From the NCBI GenBank assembly GCA_964461035.1, contig CAYWRI010000023.1, forward strand, positions 1 through 20,626: DNA of 20,626 nt. The letters run 5' to 3'. This document shows, in pieces, positions 1-7,038 of this stretch. The position numbers and the translations under genes were made by a program. Under the pieces are notes generated by a model. The model had not been told where the DNA came from. It made no database searches and saw only the letters and a program-made list of their open reading frames with translations. The DNA comes from CAYZNE01 sp964461035 (GTDB lineage: Archaea; Nanobdellota; Nanobdellia; Woesearchaeales; CAYZNE01). Within the stretch, counting starts at the first letter, position 1. Each line of letters begins with the position of its first letter.

Positions 1-345
1 ATCGCATTAGCAAATAAGTATAAAAATATTAAATCAATACTTATTAAACTAAAAAATAACGAAAAACGAGATTGGCTAATTAAAAACATTAAAGGATTAG
101 GATATAAAGAAGCATCGCATTTTCTTCGTAATGTTGGATTTTTTGATTATGCAATACTTGATAAACACATTTTAACTCTACTGAAAGATAATTCCCTAAT
201 AAGTGAAATTCCAAAGAGTATGACCCCTGAAAAATACTTAAAATATGAGCAAATTCTTAAAAAAATATCGCAAGAGGTTAATATGACTCAGGGAAAACTA
301 GATTTATACTTGTGGTATACTAAAACAGGCAAGGTTTTGAAGTAA
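1..345 (+). CDS. ogg: 8-oxoguanine DNA glycosylase/AP lyase, Ogg2 type (3' part)
   Basis: The frame is open from the left edge and ends at TAA 343-345, leaving the last 114 residues. The visible part carries the helix-hairpin-helix of the Ogg2 family, GLGYKEASHFLRN, in which the Lys of GYKEAS (about residue 36 of the fragment) is the expected Schiff-base lysine. AILDKHI follows, with the catalytic Asp of the HhH-GPD fold (about residue 54). The family removes 8-oxoguanine from DNA and cleaves the abasic site in base excision repair. The start and N-terminal domain lie outside the window. The next gene has its own TATA box, so it is probably a separate transcript. Family assignment is confident from motifs alone; Ogg2 rather than AGOG is a good guess from the KEASHFLRN wording. 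Confidence 0.85.
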   Translation: MALANKYKNIKSILIKLKNNEKRDWLIKNIKGLGYKEASHFLRNVGFFDYAILDKHILTLLKDNSLISEIPKSMTPEKYLKYEQILKKISQEVNMTQGKLDLYLWYTKTGKVLK

Positions 346-383
346 GATTTACAAATTCCATTCTCAACTAGAATACCAATATA

Positions 384-392
384 TTTATAAAT
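384..392 (+). promoter_or_regulatory. TATA box of the S8e gene
   Basis: The sequence TTTATAAAT is centred about 29 nt before the ATG at 417, with no SD motif between them. The spacing puts the start of transcription close to the ATG and supports that start over the upstream in-frame ATG at 396. Confidence 0.55.
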
Positions 393-416
393 AAAATGGG
401 GTTCCTCAGTTTTAAG

Positions 417-797
417 ATGGTTATAGTACAAGCAAGATCAAAAAGAAAACCTAGTGGAGGCAGAAATACTGCCGCATTTACTAAGAGAAAATCCAGAACA
501 GGAAAAGAACCAACACTCTCCAAAATAGGAGATAGAAAATTAAGAGTTGCAAGACAAAGAGGCGGTTCAACTAAACTTAGAACTGCTCAAATAGATTATA
601 TTAACGTGTTTGATTCAAAGAACAAGAGTTTTGTTAAAGCAAAAGTAGAAAAAGTTCTTTTCAATCCTGCAAACAGACATTATGCAAGAAGAAGTATTAT
701 AACAAAAGGAACTGTTGTAAAAACTGATAAAGGTGATGTTAAAGTAACTAATAGGCCTGGACAAGAGCCATCCGTAAATGGAATTCTTGTAAATTAA
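417..797 (+). CDS. rps8e: 30S ribosomal protein S8e
   Basis: Archaeal/eukaryal-type small-subunit ribosomal protein, 126 aa from the ATG at 417, the usual archaeal length. Family landmarks are all present: ARSKRKPSGG at the N terminus, RVARQRGGSTKLR in the middle, NPANRHYARR, ITKGTVVKT, and the C-terminal VTNRPGQEPSVNGIL. An in-frame ATG at 396 would add MGFLSFK, which does not resemble family N termini and would sit almost on the TATA box. The gene ends convergently with the minus-strand gene at 794-1546; the two stop codons overlap by 4 bases (794-797). It is strongly basic, as expected for an rRNA-binding protein. Identification is firm; the start is well supported by promoter spacing. Confidence 0.95.
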   Translation: MVIVQARSKRKPSGGRNTAAFTKRKSRTGKEPTLSKIGDRKLRVARQRGGSTKLRTAQIDYINVFDSKNKSFVKAKVEKVLFNPANRHYARRSIITKGTVVKTDKGDVKVTNRPGQEPSVNGILVN

Positions 798-1546
798 AGT
801 CTAGAACTTATTTTATTTAATTTCTTAAATGTTTCTAAATTTAGAAGTGTTGTTACTTTATTTCTTTGTAAAATATATTTTTCATAGTTGTAAATACTTT
901 CTACAGGTAAATTAATTGTTTTTTCAAAATTAGATTCTAACCAAATAGAGGTTATATTTTTCCCTATGTTCAAAACTTTACTCACTAATTTAAGTTCATA
1001 ATCAATAAACCTTCTTATGTAAATTATACTATTTTTTCTTAGTTCAGGAAATAAATAAATGCTATTTTGACAATGCTGAAGAATATCATCAGTTACATAT
1101 TTTGCTGCAATCGCAATTAAAGTGCATTCTACTTTATTGACAAATAAAATGTTCTCAATCATAGTTATTTCTGACCATTTTAAGTCTATTATTTCTTTCA
1201 AAGACATACCTGAAGTAAATAATAGTTTACACAACAATCTGATGTCTGTACGAGGAATAGCTTCAGTTATTAGACTACCATTAAATAATACAAATTTATG
1301 AGTATTAATTGTTAAAATATTTGCAGAATTTTTTTTTATTAATTGGTTTACAGAATACACTGCTAAAAATTTACTTGATTTACTTACTTTAGCATATTTA
1401 AGTTTTTTAATGAAATCATAATAAGTTTTTCTATTAATTTGCATCTCTGAGAATTCAATATATTTCACACCCCAATAAACAATTCCATTAACCACAATTT
1501 TAGATAATTTCTGACTATCTAAAGACTCAATAAATTCTTTTATCAT
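794..1546 (-). CDS. Tyrosine recombinase-like protein, probably inactive
   Basis: A 250-aa protein starting at ATG 1546. Its middle reads like the catalytic domain of tyrosine recombinases: IPRTDIRLLCKLLFTSG followed by MSLKEIIDLKWSEI matches the family pattern LLxxTGLRISELxxLxWxDI, and YLFPELRKNSIIYIRR resembles the segment before box II. The Arg of TGLRISE is replaced by Ser (SGMSLKE), and I see no clear HxxR motif and no certain nucleophilic Tyr, although SIYNYEKYI lies where it could be. The fold looks right and the chemistry looks lost, so it may be a domesticated DNA-binding protein or a decaying integrase. There is no att-like repeat or phage gene beside it. A TATA box lies 26 nt before the ATG. 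The family call is by motif resemblance and only moderately sure. Confidence 0.5.
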   Translation of the reverse strand: MIKEFIESLDSQKLSKIVVNGIVYWGVKYIEFSEMQINRKTYYDFIKKLKYAKVSKSSKFLAVYSVNQLIKKNSANILTINTHKFVLFNGSLITEAIPRTDIRLLCKLLFTSGMSLKEIIDLKWSEITMIENILFVNKVECTLIAIAAKYVTDDILQHCQNSIYLFPELRKNSIIYIRRFIDYELKLVSKVLNIGKNITSIWLESNFEKTINLPVESIYNYEKYILQRNKVTTLLNLETFKKLNKISSRL

Positions 1547-1567
1547 ATAACATATTTAGATATTAAT

Positions 1568-1576
1568 CTTTATATC
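1568..1576 (-). promoter_or_regulatory. TATA box of the recombinase-like gene
   Basis: On the minus strand the sequence reads AAAAGATATAAAGAT, a purine-rich BRE-like stretch followed by a TATA box. Its centre lies about 26 nt before the ATG at 1546, and no SD motif is visible, so the mRNA is probably leaderless. Confidence 0.5.
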
Positions 1577-1674
1577 TTTTCACACTTATTTTCCAAAAGA
1601 TTTTCAGATATTCTGAATAGATGAATTCGAGGTTAAATTAGGAAAAATCTCTGAAACTTATTTTCTTAGAAAGA

Positions 1675-3420
1675 TTAATGTAAATACTTTAATTTAATAC
1701 CTGTCTGGTCAAGAAAATGCTTGAATTGTCTTTTGCTTGTTCCCTCATGCATTTCTAATCCGGGAACAATAGTCCTAACAACAGGGATTCCTATATCACT
1801 TCTGGTTAGATTTACATAAATAGGATTATACCCATTAGCGGTTAATGTTGCTTCAGTAATTCTTAAATCAGTTACAACATTTCCTGAAGAATAATTAGGT
1901 AAGTTATCATATGATACTTGTTTCATATCTGCTGAAGGATTCTTAATTTCTGCCCAGGAGTTTGTTAAATACTTTTTTTCCCAAACAAAACATTTTGTAC
2001 TTAATTCACAAATAGCTCTCACAACAGCAATTTTTCCATCTAAATGAGTTCCACTACCACTCAATATTTGTCCATTTGTTTGTACAAATGCTCTGTAAGT
2101 TGGTATTCCAAACTCCGTTGTCAAATCCAATACTTGAACAGTCAGTCCTCTTTTTTGATATCTGTTCAATACTTCAGCAATTTTTTTATTAGAAGCAGTT
2201 AATTTGAAAACCCTATCTGGAGAATAGAACATATTATAATCTCCATCCCTCTCAATAATTTCCAATAAAGAATGCAATTTAGCTTCTTCCATTGAATTTC
2301 CAGAAGCTAAACCATTTGAAGTTGCTTGGACAACATTAACCTCATCAAGATTCGGAAACAAATACACAATTTGAGCTGGGACATATATTGAACTTGAACC
2401 ATCACTTCTTTGTTCTATTCCTTTTACCCAATGCAATTCATGATCTTGATAAGGTATTTTCAAACTTAATTTATTTAAATCTAGAACATTACCTGATTCT
2501 TGCTCTAATTGACTTTGTTTTGCTCTTCTAAAATCCTGAGTTTCTTCATAACTTTCAAAAAAGTCTGGAGTGCAACCAAATCCTGCAGAATATCGCTCTA
2601 ACACTTCCATTAAACCAGAAACTAAGGCAGAAGTTTTGTCTAGACCTTTTCCACCACTACCTCCCTTAGATATTAATGTGTAAGTATGTTTTCCCATTGA
2701 AACTGCCAGTTTTAAATTCCAGGGAATCATTATTAAGTAAGTCCCACAAAAGTCATATCCCACAAGTTGAGTATCTTCAGTCATTATATTATCTAAATCT
2801 AATTTCTCAATTCGTTCATATGTCTCATTAGGACTTATTGTTCTTATTGATGTTCCCGTTGCTACTGAACTATTTATAGAACTAGCAACAAATTGATTAA
2901 CAGGACTATAATTAGGAGTATTTTTTATTTCAGCTAAGAAATCTACTGGAACCTCAAATTTTATTTTTTTCGTATCTGAAAAAGGAGTATGATTATCTCT
3001 ATTTTCTCTAAAAATTGAATCCCACTGGCTCTGAAGCATTAAATAATCCTGTTGAGCAAATCCCCTAACGGCAATATTGTAATGTTGCTCTAAAAACTTC
3101 AGTAACTGCCTTTGATTTTTTACAGTTGTTAGGACTTCAAGTAGTTCGGGATATTCTTGAGTATCAGTTTGAGCAAGAATTCCAAATGTGATTATTGATG
3201 GTTTAATTTGGAATCTTCTTACTACCTCAGCTATCGATGATTTTTTATCAGAAGATATTACTTTATCTAAATAACAATGCATGAACCCATCATTAGGATG
3301 TGATTCTAAATAATCAAGAACTTCTCTTAATGATAAGTCCTTTGTAAGACTAATATCGGATGTTCCCCTACCTTGTGAAAATGATCTTGAACTTATTCTA
3401 ATAGTTGCAATATAATCCAT
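1675..3420 (-). CDS. YcaO-family protein with long N-terminal extension
   Basis: A 581-aa protein from ATG 3420. The C-terminal half (about residues 240-560) is a YcaO domain: SKGGSGGKGLDKTSALVSGL then MEVLERYSAGF (251-281), ATSNGLASGNSMEEAKLHSL then LEIIERD (366-392), and GSGTHLDGKIAVVRAICE (455-472). These carry the conserved Glu and Arg residues that bind Mg-ATP. YcaO enzymes activate backbone amides with ATP to make azolines, thioamides or related changes in peptides and proteins. The first 240 residues are unlike anything I recognise and may bind the substrate. The C terminus lacks the Pro-rich tail of azoline-forming YcaOs. No TfuA-like, E1-like or dehydrogenase partner is seen nearby, so the substrate is unknown; a housekeeping protein target is as likely as a peptide product. 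A TATA box at 3444-3452 suggests a leaderless mRNA. Confidence 0.85.
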   Translation of the reverse strand: MDYIATIRISSRSFSQGRGTSDISLTKDLSLREVLDYLESHPNDGFMHCYLDKVISSDKKSSIAEVVRRFQIKPSIITFGILAQTDTQEYPELLEVLTTVKNQRQLLKFLEQHYNIAVRGFAQQDYLMLQSQWDSIFRENRDNHTPFSDTKKIKFEVPVDFLAEIKNTPNYSPVNQFVASSINSSVATGTSIRTISPNETYERIEKLDLDNIMTEDTQLVGYDFCGTYLIMIPWNLKLAVSMGKHTYTLISKGGSGGKGLDKTSALVSGLMEVLERYSAGFGCTPDFFESYEETQDFRRAKQSQLEQESGNVLDLNKLSLKIPYQDHELHWVKGIEQRSDGSSSIYVPAQIVYLFPNLDEVNVVQATSNGLASGNSMEEAKLHSLLEIIERDGDYNMFYSPDRVFKLTASNKKIAEVLNRYQKRGLTVQVLDLTTEFGIPTYRAFVQTNGQILSGSGTHLDGKIAVVRAICELSTKCFVWEKKYLTNSWAEIKNPSADMKQVSYDNLPNYSSGNVVTDLRITEATLTANGYNPIYVNLTRSDIGIPVVRTIVPGLEMHEGTSKRQFKHFLDQTGIKLKYLH

Positions 3421-3443
3421 GTTATATATGCAAAAAGCATTTC

Positions 3444-3452
3444 ATTTATAAA
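3444..3452 (-). promoter_or_regulatory. TATA box of the YcaO gene
   Basis: The minus strand reads TTTATAAAT, centred about 28 nt before the ATG at 3420, with no SD site between. This fits a leaderless transcript. Confidence 0.5.
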
Positions 3453-3609
3453 ATTTTTTATAGATTTACTACTTCATAATAAATACAAACAAATTACCAA
3501 ACTCTCTCCCATTACATCACATCACATAAGAAGAAATAAAAAGAAGTGATTTTTTACATTTTCCAAATTTTTAACAACTTTTTAAAATAAAAGATAATGT
3601 CTCAAAGCA

Positions 3610-3872
3610 CTATGTTGAATGATATTTTTCAAAAACTGAAGAATAAAATGGGTGAATTGTAATTGGAATTCCTGTTTCTTCAAACATTTTTTCATAAAAT
3701 CCAGGTGCAACTAAATCAGTTGTTTCAACTTGTATTCTCTCAAAACCGACAATGTTTTCCCCTGAATTTCCGGTTTTTCTTGTTGGTCTATAAAGAGTTC
3801 TTAATGGATGATTTGTATCTTCACGACATGCCAACAACCTCTAATTATGTGATTAAATGAATTGTACACCAT
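3610..3872 (-). pseudogene. Broken small gene, function unknown
   Basis: The frame 3610-3837 encodes about 75 residues with good coding character (GFERIQVETTDL, APGFYEKMFEETGIPI, HPFYSSVFEKYHS), but in that frame the only possible starts are two TTG codons just after an in-frame TAG. A different frame starts at ATG 3872 and reads MVYNSFNHIIRGC before running out of phase near 3835-3840. One added base there would join both into a protein of about 87 residues. No TATA box at the expected distance is seen on this strand; the nearby TATA fits the plus-strand gene. I read it as a remnant with one frameshift, or a sequencing error in an intact small gene. I do not recognise the family. It lies about 190 bp before the YcaO promoter on the same strand. 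Confidence 0.4.
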
Positions 3873-3884
3873 TCTTAGCACAAA

Positions 3885-3894
3885 CTTTTTATGT
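3885..3894 (+). promoter_or_regulatory. TATA box of the flavin reductase-like gene
   Basis: CTTTTTATGT is centred about 27 nt before the ATG at 3917, and no SD site is present. A leaderless transcript is likely. Confidence 0.45.
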
Positions 3895-3916
3895 GTGAAC
3901 TCTTTTATCTGCCTAT

Positions 3917-4420
3917 ATGAAAAAAGCAACAATCAAAGAATCATTTGATAAATATAAACCCGAAAGTTGTGTTTTTGTAATTTCTGTTGATGAAAATGGA
4001 AAGCCAAATGGAATGATTGCAGGTTGGAACATGAAATGTTCTATAGAACCACCTCTTTTTGCAGTTTCTTTATCTAAAAAAGGACACACTCACAGATTAA
4101 TTCAGCAAAGTAAAGAATTTGTTATTGCAATACCAAACAAAGAATTAGAAGAAGCTCTTCTATTATTTGGTTCAACTCAAGGAAATGAAATTAATAAGTT
4201 TGATGAATCAAAGATAGAAACTACAAAAGCCAAATTTGTAAAGTCACCTTTAATCAAAAACGCAACTATAAATTTTGAATGTAAATTATTTAATGAAGTA
4301 GACTCAGGAGATCACATCATAGTTATAGGGAAAATCCTTGCAGCTCATATTAATGAAGATAAAAAAATATTACTAAATATGCAAAAGATTAACGGAAAAA
4401 GAATATTTGAAGAATTCTAA
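3917..4420 (+). CDS. Flavin reductase-like (flavoredoxin-type) FMN-binding protein
   Basis: A 167-aa protein with the split-barrel FMN-binding pattern of the flavin reductase-like family: VFVISVDENGKPNGMIAGWN at residues 19-38, then the EPPLFAVSLSKKGHTHRLI segment, in which the Ser/Lys and His-Thr region normally contacts FMN phosphate, then KEFVIAIPN. The length is normal for a single-domain flavoredoxin-like protein. Such proteins bind FMN and pass electrons or reduce flavin; partners differ between lineages and none is indicated by the neighbours here. The start at ATG 3917 is set by a TATA box 27 nt upstream. The next gene has its own TATA box, so this is probably monocistronic. Confidence 0.8.
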   Translation: MKKATIKESFDKYKPESCVFVISVDENGKPNGMIAGWNMKCSIEPPLFAVSLSKKGHTHRLIQQSKEFVIAIPNKELEEALLLFGSTQGNEINKFDESKIETTKAKFVKSPLIKNATINFECKLFNEVDSGDHIIVIGKILAAHINEDKKILLNMQKINGKRIFEEF

Positions 4421-4479
4421 GCGATTATCTAAAAAATTCGATGTCTCTATTATTAGCTGTAAAACTTTAATAAGCCAAT

Positions 4480-4489
4480 AAATATAAAA
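4480..4489 (+). promoter_or_regulatory. TATA box of the gmk-pgk operon
   Basis: AAATATAAAA is centred about 29 nt before the ATG at 4514 but only 20 nt before a GTG at 4505. This favours the ATG as the start of the kinase. Confidence 0.5.
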
Positions 4490-4513
4490 ATAGCTGATGA
4501 TAATGTGGTTATA

Positions 4514-5158
4514 ATGGAATTAGAAAAGATAAAACACCCCATGATCTTTATATTTGGAGCAGGTTCTGCTTCAGGCAAGGACACTGTTTTGAATAGTGCA
4601 AAAAATAAAATAAAAATATTAATTGCACCGTCAACTGTAACTCGAAAAAAAAGACCTGGTGAACAACAAGGACAATATAATTTTGTAAGTTTAAAAGAAT
4701 TTAATTCACTTTTGAAAAAAGGTCTGTTTCTTGAGCATAATAAATTTCAGGGTAATTATTATGCAACTAACATTGATAAAATACTAAAAAATACTAAAAA
4801 AGCACCAACAATTAAACTTATTGATTTTAAGGGTATAAGAAAAATCAAAAATAATCCTACAATAAAGTATAATTATAAAAATAATACTATGATTCTTGAA
4901 AATAAATTTATCATAAAAACTTATTTTATTGCAATACATAGAGCATCAATATTTTACAATATGCGTTCAATGTATAAACGAGATGGTTTTCATTGGAAAT
5001 CTATAAAAAGAACTATTATTCTTATAACAGAAAGCATTGCAAGTAAAAAAGAAGCAGATTATAGAATATTAAATCCAGAAAAAAAGCATGAAATTGCAAC
5101 AGAAAAATTAATTAAATTAATCAAAAAAATAGACGAGGAATGTAAAATATGGACTTAA
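4514..5158 (+). CDS. gmk: Guanylate kinase-like protein
   Basis: A 214-aa protein from ATG 4514; a GTG three codons earlier is less likely given the TATA spacing. The P-loop is FGAGSASGKDTV (residues 14-25). It is followed by the guanylate-kinase GMP-binding pattern TRKKRPGEQQGQYNFVSLKE and FLEHNKFQGNYYAT, which match TTRxPRxGExxGxxYxFV and EhaxFxGxxYGT of the family. The C-terminal half carries Arg-rich lid-like segments and ADYRILN, similar to the YDYxIxN end of Gmk. The enzyme would convert GMP to GDP with ATP. Several substitutions in the GMP loop (Q for the usual Asp, A for G in YGT) mark it as divergent. Its 3' end overlaps pgk by 10 bp, so the two are co-transcribed and translationally coupled. 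A related nucleoside monophosphate kinase is the alternative. Confidence 0.75.
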   Translation: MELEKIKHPMIFIFGAGSASGKDTVLNSAKNKIKILIAPSTVTRKKRPGEQQGQYNFVSLKEFNSLLKKGLFLEHNKFQGNYYATNIDKILKNTKKAPTIKLIDFKGIRKIKNNPTIKYNYKNNTMILENKFIIKTYFIAIHRASIFYNMRSMYKRDGFHWKSIKRTIILITESIASKKEADYRILNPEKKHEIATEKLIKLIKKIDEECKIWT

Positions 5159-6279
5159 GAACAATAAATGAAGCAAATTTGAAAGGAAAAAGAATTATTT
5201 TAAGGGCAGAACTTGATGTTCCGTTAAAAAATGGCAAAGTTCTTTCAGATACTAGATTAAAAGCAAATATTCCCACAATACAATTAATATTAAATAATGG
5301 TGCAGACAAAATCTTCATAATAGGTCATCTTGGTAGACCAAAAGGAAAAGAGGAGAATAAAAGTTTACTGCCTGTTTGCAAAAAATTAACAGAGTTACTT
5401 AATGAAGAAGTTGGATTTATGAAGGATTTTAACCAACCGTTACCTGAAAACAGAATTGTGCTTTTTGAAAATACTCGTTTTTTTGAAGGTGAAAAAACAA
5501 ATAATCCTGAATTTACAAACAAATTAAATCAATATGGAGATATTTTTATTAATAATTGTTTTAGCACTTTAACAAGAGATCATGCTTCAATAACTGGACT
5601 TGCTAAATTATTACCCAGTTATGCAGGATTAAGTATTATGAATGAATTAGAATTTTTGAATCTTGAAACTAAAAAACATCCCATAATTGCAATTCTTGCA
5701 GGTGCAAAACTTGAAACAAAATTACCAATTATTAAAGCATTACTTCCTAAAGTGGATAAAATTATACTTGGTGGAGCACTGGTTTTGATAATTCTTAAAA
5801 TAAAAGAAGACTTCAAGGGGAAAATTCTTTTTAATTATGATAATATCTCAGATATAACCAATATGATGAATGAACCTAAAATTGTTTTACCAATAGATTT
5901 TTCCTGTGCTATTTCTACAGATTCTGAAAATATAATTATTAAAAAAACAACTGAAATTAATCCTGATGAACTTGCATTAGATATTGGTCCAAAATCAACA
6001 AATATGTTTATCAAAGAAATTAATAATGCAAAAACCATTATCTGGAATGGCCCATTAGGATATTATGAAAGAAAAGAGTTTGCAAAATCTTCTCAAGATA
6101 TCGCCAAAGCTCTTGCAAATTCATCTGCTGAAACTTTAATTGGTGGTGGAGATACAGAAGATGTAATTCATGAACTTGGAATTTCTGAAAAAATGTCTCA
6201 TATTTGTGTGGGTGGAGGATCAATGCTCAAACTATTATCAGGAGAAAAGTTAATAGGGCTTGAATTATTGAAGAAATAA
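5149..6279 (+). CDS. pgk: Phosphoglycerate kinase, divergent
   Basis: Catalyses 1,3-bisphosphoglycerate + ADP to 3-phosphoglycerate + ATP, or the reverse. At 376 aa it is slightly short. Family motifs run in order: RAELDVPL (19-26), GHLGRPKG (60-67), LFENTRF (105-111), FINNCFSTLTRDHAS (133-147), ILAGAKLETK (182-191), WNGPLGYYE (299-307), LIGGGDTEDVI (330-340) and the nucleotide-loop HICVGGGSMLKLLSG (351-365). Several signature residues differ: the usual RVDxNVP is RAELDVP (D to E, N to D) and the usual NDAFGxAHR is NNCFSTLTR. The overall fold and the C-terminal GGG loops are kept. The start at ATG 5149 has SD GAGGAA at 5135-5140 and overlaps the end of gmk. A protein-coding frame runs through cleanly. 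Assignment is firm; full activity is likely but not certain. Confidence 0.88.
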   Translation: MDLRTINEANLKGKRIILRAELDVPLKNGKVLSDTRLKANIPTIQLILNNGADKIFIIGHLGRPKGKEENKSLLPVCKKLTELLNEEVGFMKDFNQPLPENRIVLFENTRFFEGEKTNNPEFTNKLNQYGDIFINNCFSTLTRDHASITGLAKLLPSYAGLSIMNELEFLNLETKKHPIIAILAGAKLETKLPIIKALLPKVDKIILGGALVLIILKIKEDFKGKILFNYDNISDITNMMNEPKIVLPIDFSCAISTDSENIIIKKTTEINPDELALDIGPKSTNMFIKEINNAKTIIWNGPLGYYERKEFAKSSQDIAKALANSSAETLIGGGDTEDVIHELGISEKMSHICVGGGSMLKLLSGEKLIGLELLKK

Positions 6280-6338
6280 ATGCTTTCTATTTGATAAAGA
6301 GAAGAATCAATTAAAATAAAAAAAATAAAAAAAATAAC

Positions 6339-6630
6339 TTATCTTTTTTTCTTTTTTACTACTTNNNNNNNNNNNNNNNNNNNNNNNNNNNNNNNNNNNN
6401 NNNNNNNNNNNNNNNNNNNNNNNNNNNNNNNNNNNNNNNNNNNNNNNNNNNNNNNNNNNNNNNNTTTTCTTAGCAGGCGCTCTCTTCTTTACTACTTTCT
6501 TTTTAACTACTTTTTTCTTAGCAGGCGCTCTCTTCTTTACTACTTTCTTTTTAACTACTTTTTTCTTTATTACTCTTTTCACAGGTTTTTTCTTAGTAAT
6601 TTTTCTTATTGTTGTTTTTTTAGCTGGCAT
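6339..6630 (-). CDS. Lysine-rich PAKK-repeat, histone H1-like protein (broken by assembly gap)
   Basis: Starts at ATG 6630 with an SD GAGGTG (6638-6643) 7 nt upstream. The protein is almost only Lys, Val, Ala, Pro, Arg and Thr: MPAKKTTIRKITKKKPVKRV followed by two copies of a 16-residue unit, KVVKKKVVKKRAPAKK. A run of exactly 100 N (6365-6464) then interrupts the gene. Left of the gap the natural reading is KVVKKKKR followed by a stop at 6339-6341; this is in a different phase from the right part, which only means the real gap is not 100 bases. Reading straight through the N run gives a false C terminus (SSKKEKK onwards). Such tails resemble bacterial HC1-like and eukaryotic H1-tail proteins that bind DNA or RNA non-specifically. 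It has no folded domain that I can see. Confidence 0.7.
6365..6464. other. Scaffold gap of 100 N
   Basis: Exactly 100 undetermined bases. It falls inside a 48-bp tandem repeat on the coding strand of the lysine-rich gene, a likely cause of the assembly break. The true length is unknown. Confidence 0.97.
6465..6566. repeat. 48-bp tandem repeat in the lysine-rich gene
   Basis: A unit of 48 bp beginning CTTAGCAGGCGCTCTCTTCT on the plus strand occurs about twice to the right of the gap, with identical bases in both copies. It encodes the 16-residue unit KVVKKKVVKKRAPAKK on the minus strand. The left side of the gap ends in matching TACTACTT sequence, so more copies are probably hidden in the N run. 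Confidence 0.8.
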
Positions 6631-6643
6631 TACACGACACCTC

Positions 6644-6980
6644 GTTTTATTTTTTTTGCAATATTAACATAACATATATGTTTGCAATGATATATTAGAT
6701 TATTAAATTATTTATTTATAAAGTTTATTAAAAATCATTTTTATAATTTATTCTCTCTCTCGTCTATAAACATTTAAATATATCTAAATTTTAAAATAAT
6801 TTTTCTTTGTTAAGCTTTTTTTCATCGACGATAATAGCATTTTTTCTTTCTTAAAGCGAAAATTAAGAAAATGAATTATTTTTTTAAATCTTATTTTAAA
6901 AAGCAAAAACAAATTAAAATAAAAAATTTATAATCAGAACTAATTAAAAATATCGACTATAAATCTGAAAATTTAGAAAA
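6644..6980. other. AT-rich intergenic region between divergent genes
   Basis: More than 300 bases without a gene that I can support. It holds a TATA-like CTTTATAAATAAA on the minus strand (6711-6723), which would give the lysine-rich gene a leader of about 60 nt. TTTGCAAT occurs twice, 26 bp apart (6655-6662 and 6681-6688), around the palindrome ACATATATGT, possibly an operator. An 8-bp inverted repeat TTTCTTAA/TTAAGAAA lies at 6847-6870. The AT content is so high that short repeats arise easily by chance. Confidence 0.4.
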
Positions 6981-6991
6981 AATATATAAAT
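6981..6991 (+). promoter_or_regulatory. TATA box of the metallo-beta-lactamase gene
   Basis: AATATATAAAT lies about 53 nt before the ATG at 7039, so transcription would start near 7011-7013 and leave a leader of about 25 nt. An SD-like AGGGGT (7025-7030) sits 8 nt before the ATG, so this first gene is leadered, unlike most others here. Confidence 0.5.
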
Positions 6992-7038
6992 AAAGTCTAC
7001 ATATTTAGTTAAATTGCGAAAGTTAGGGGTTAAGTTTA

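Noticed and set aside
3515..3600. ATCAC/GTGAT inverted repeat as a terminator or CRISPR-like repeat
   Set aside because: Stem of 5 bp with a long loop and no repetition; no CRISPR spacing anywhere in the window.
3663..3860. A 65-residue plus-strand ORF opposite the broken small gene
   Set aside because: It is the complement of a frame with better coding character and has no promoter or SD.
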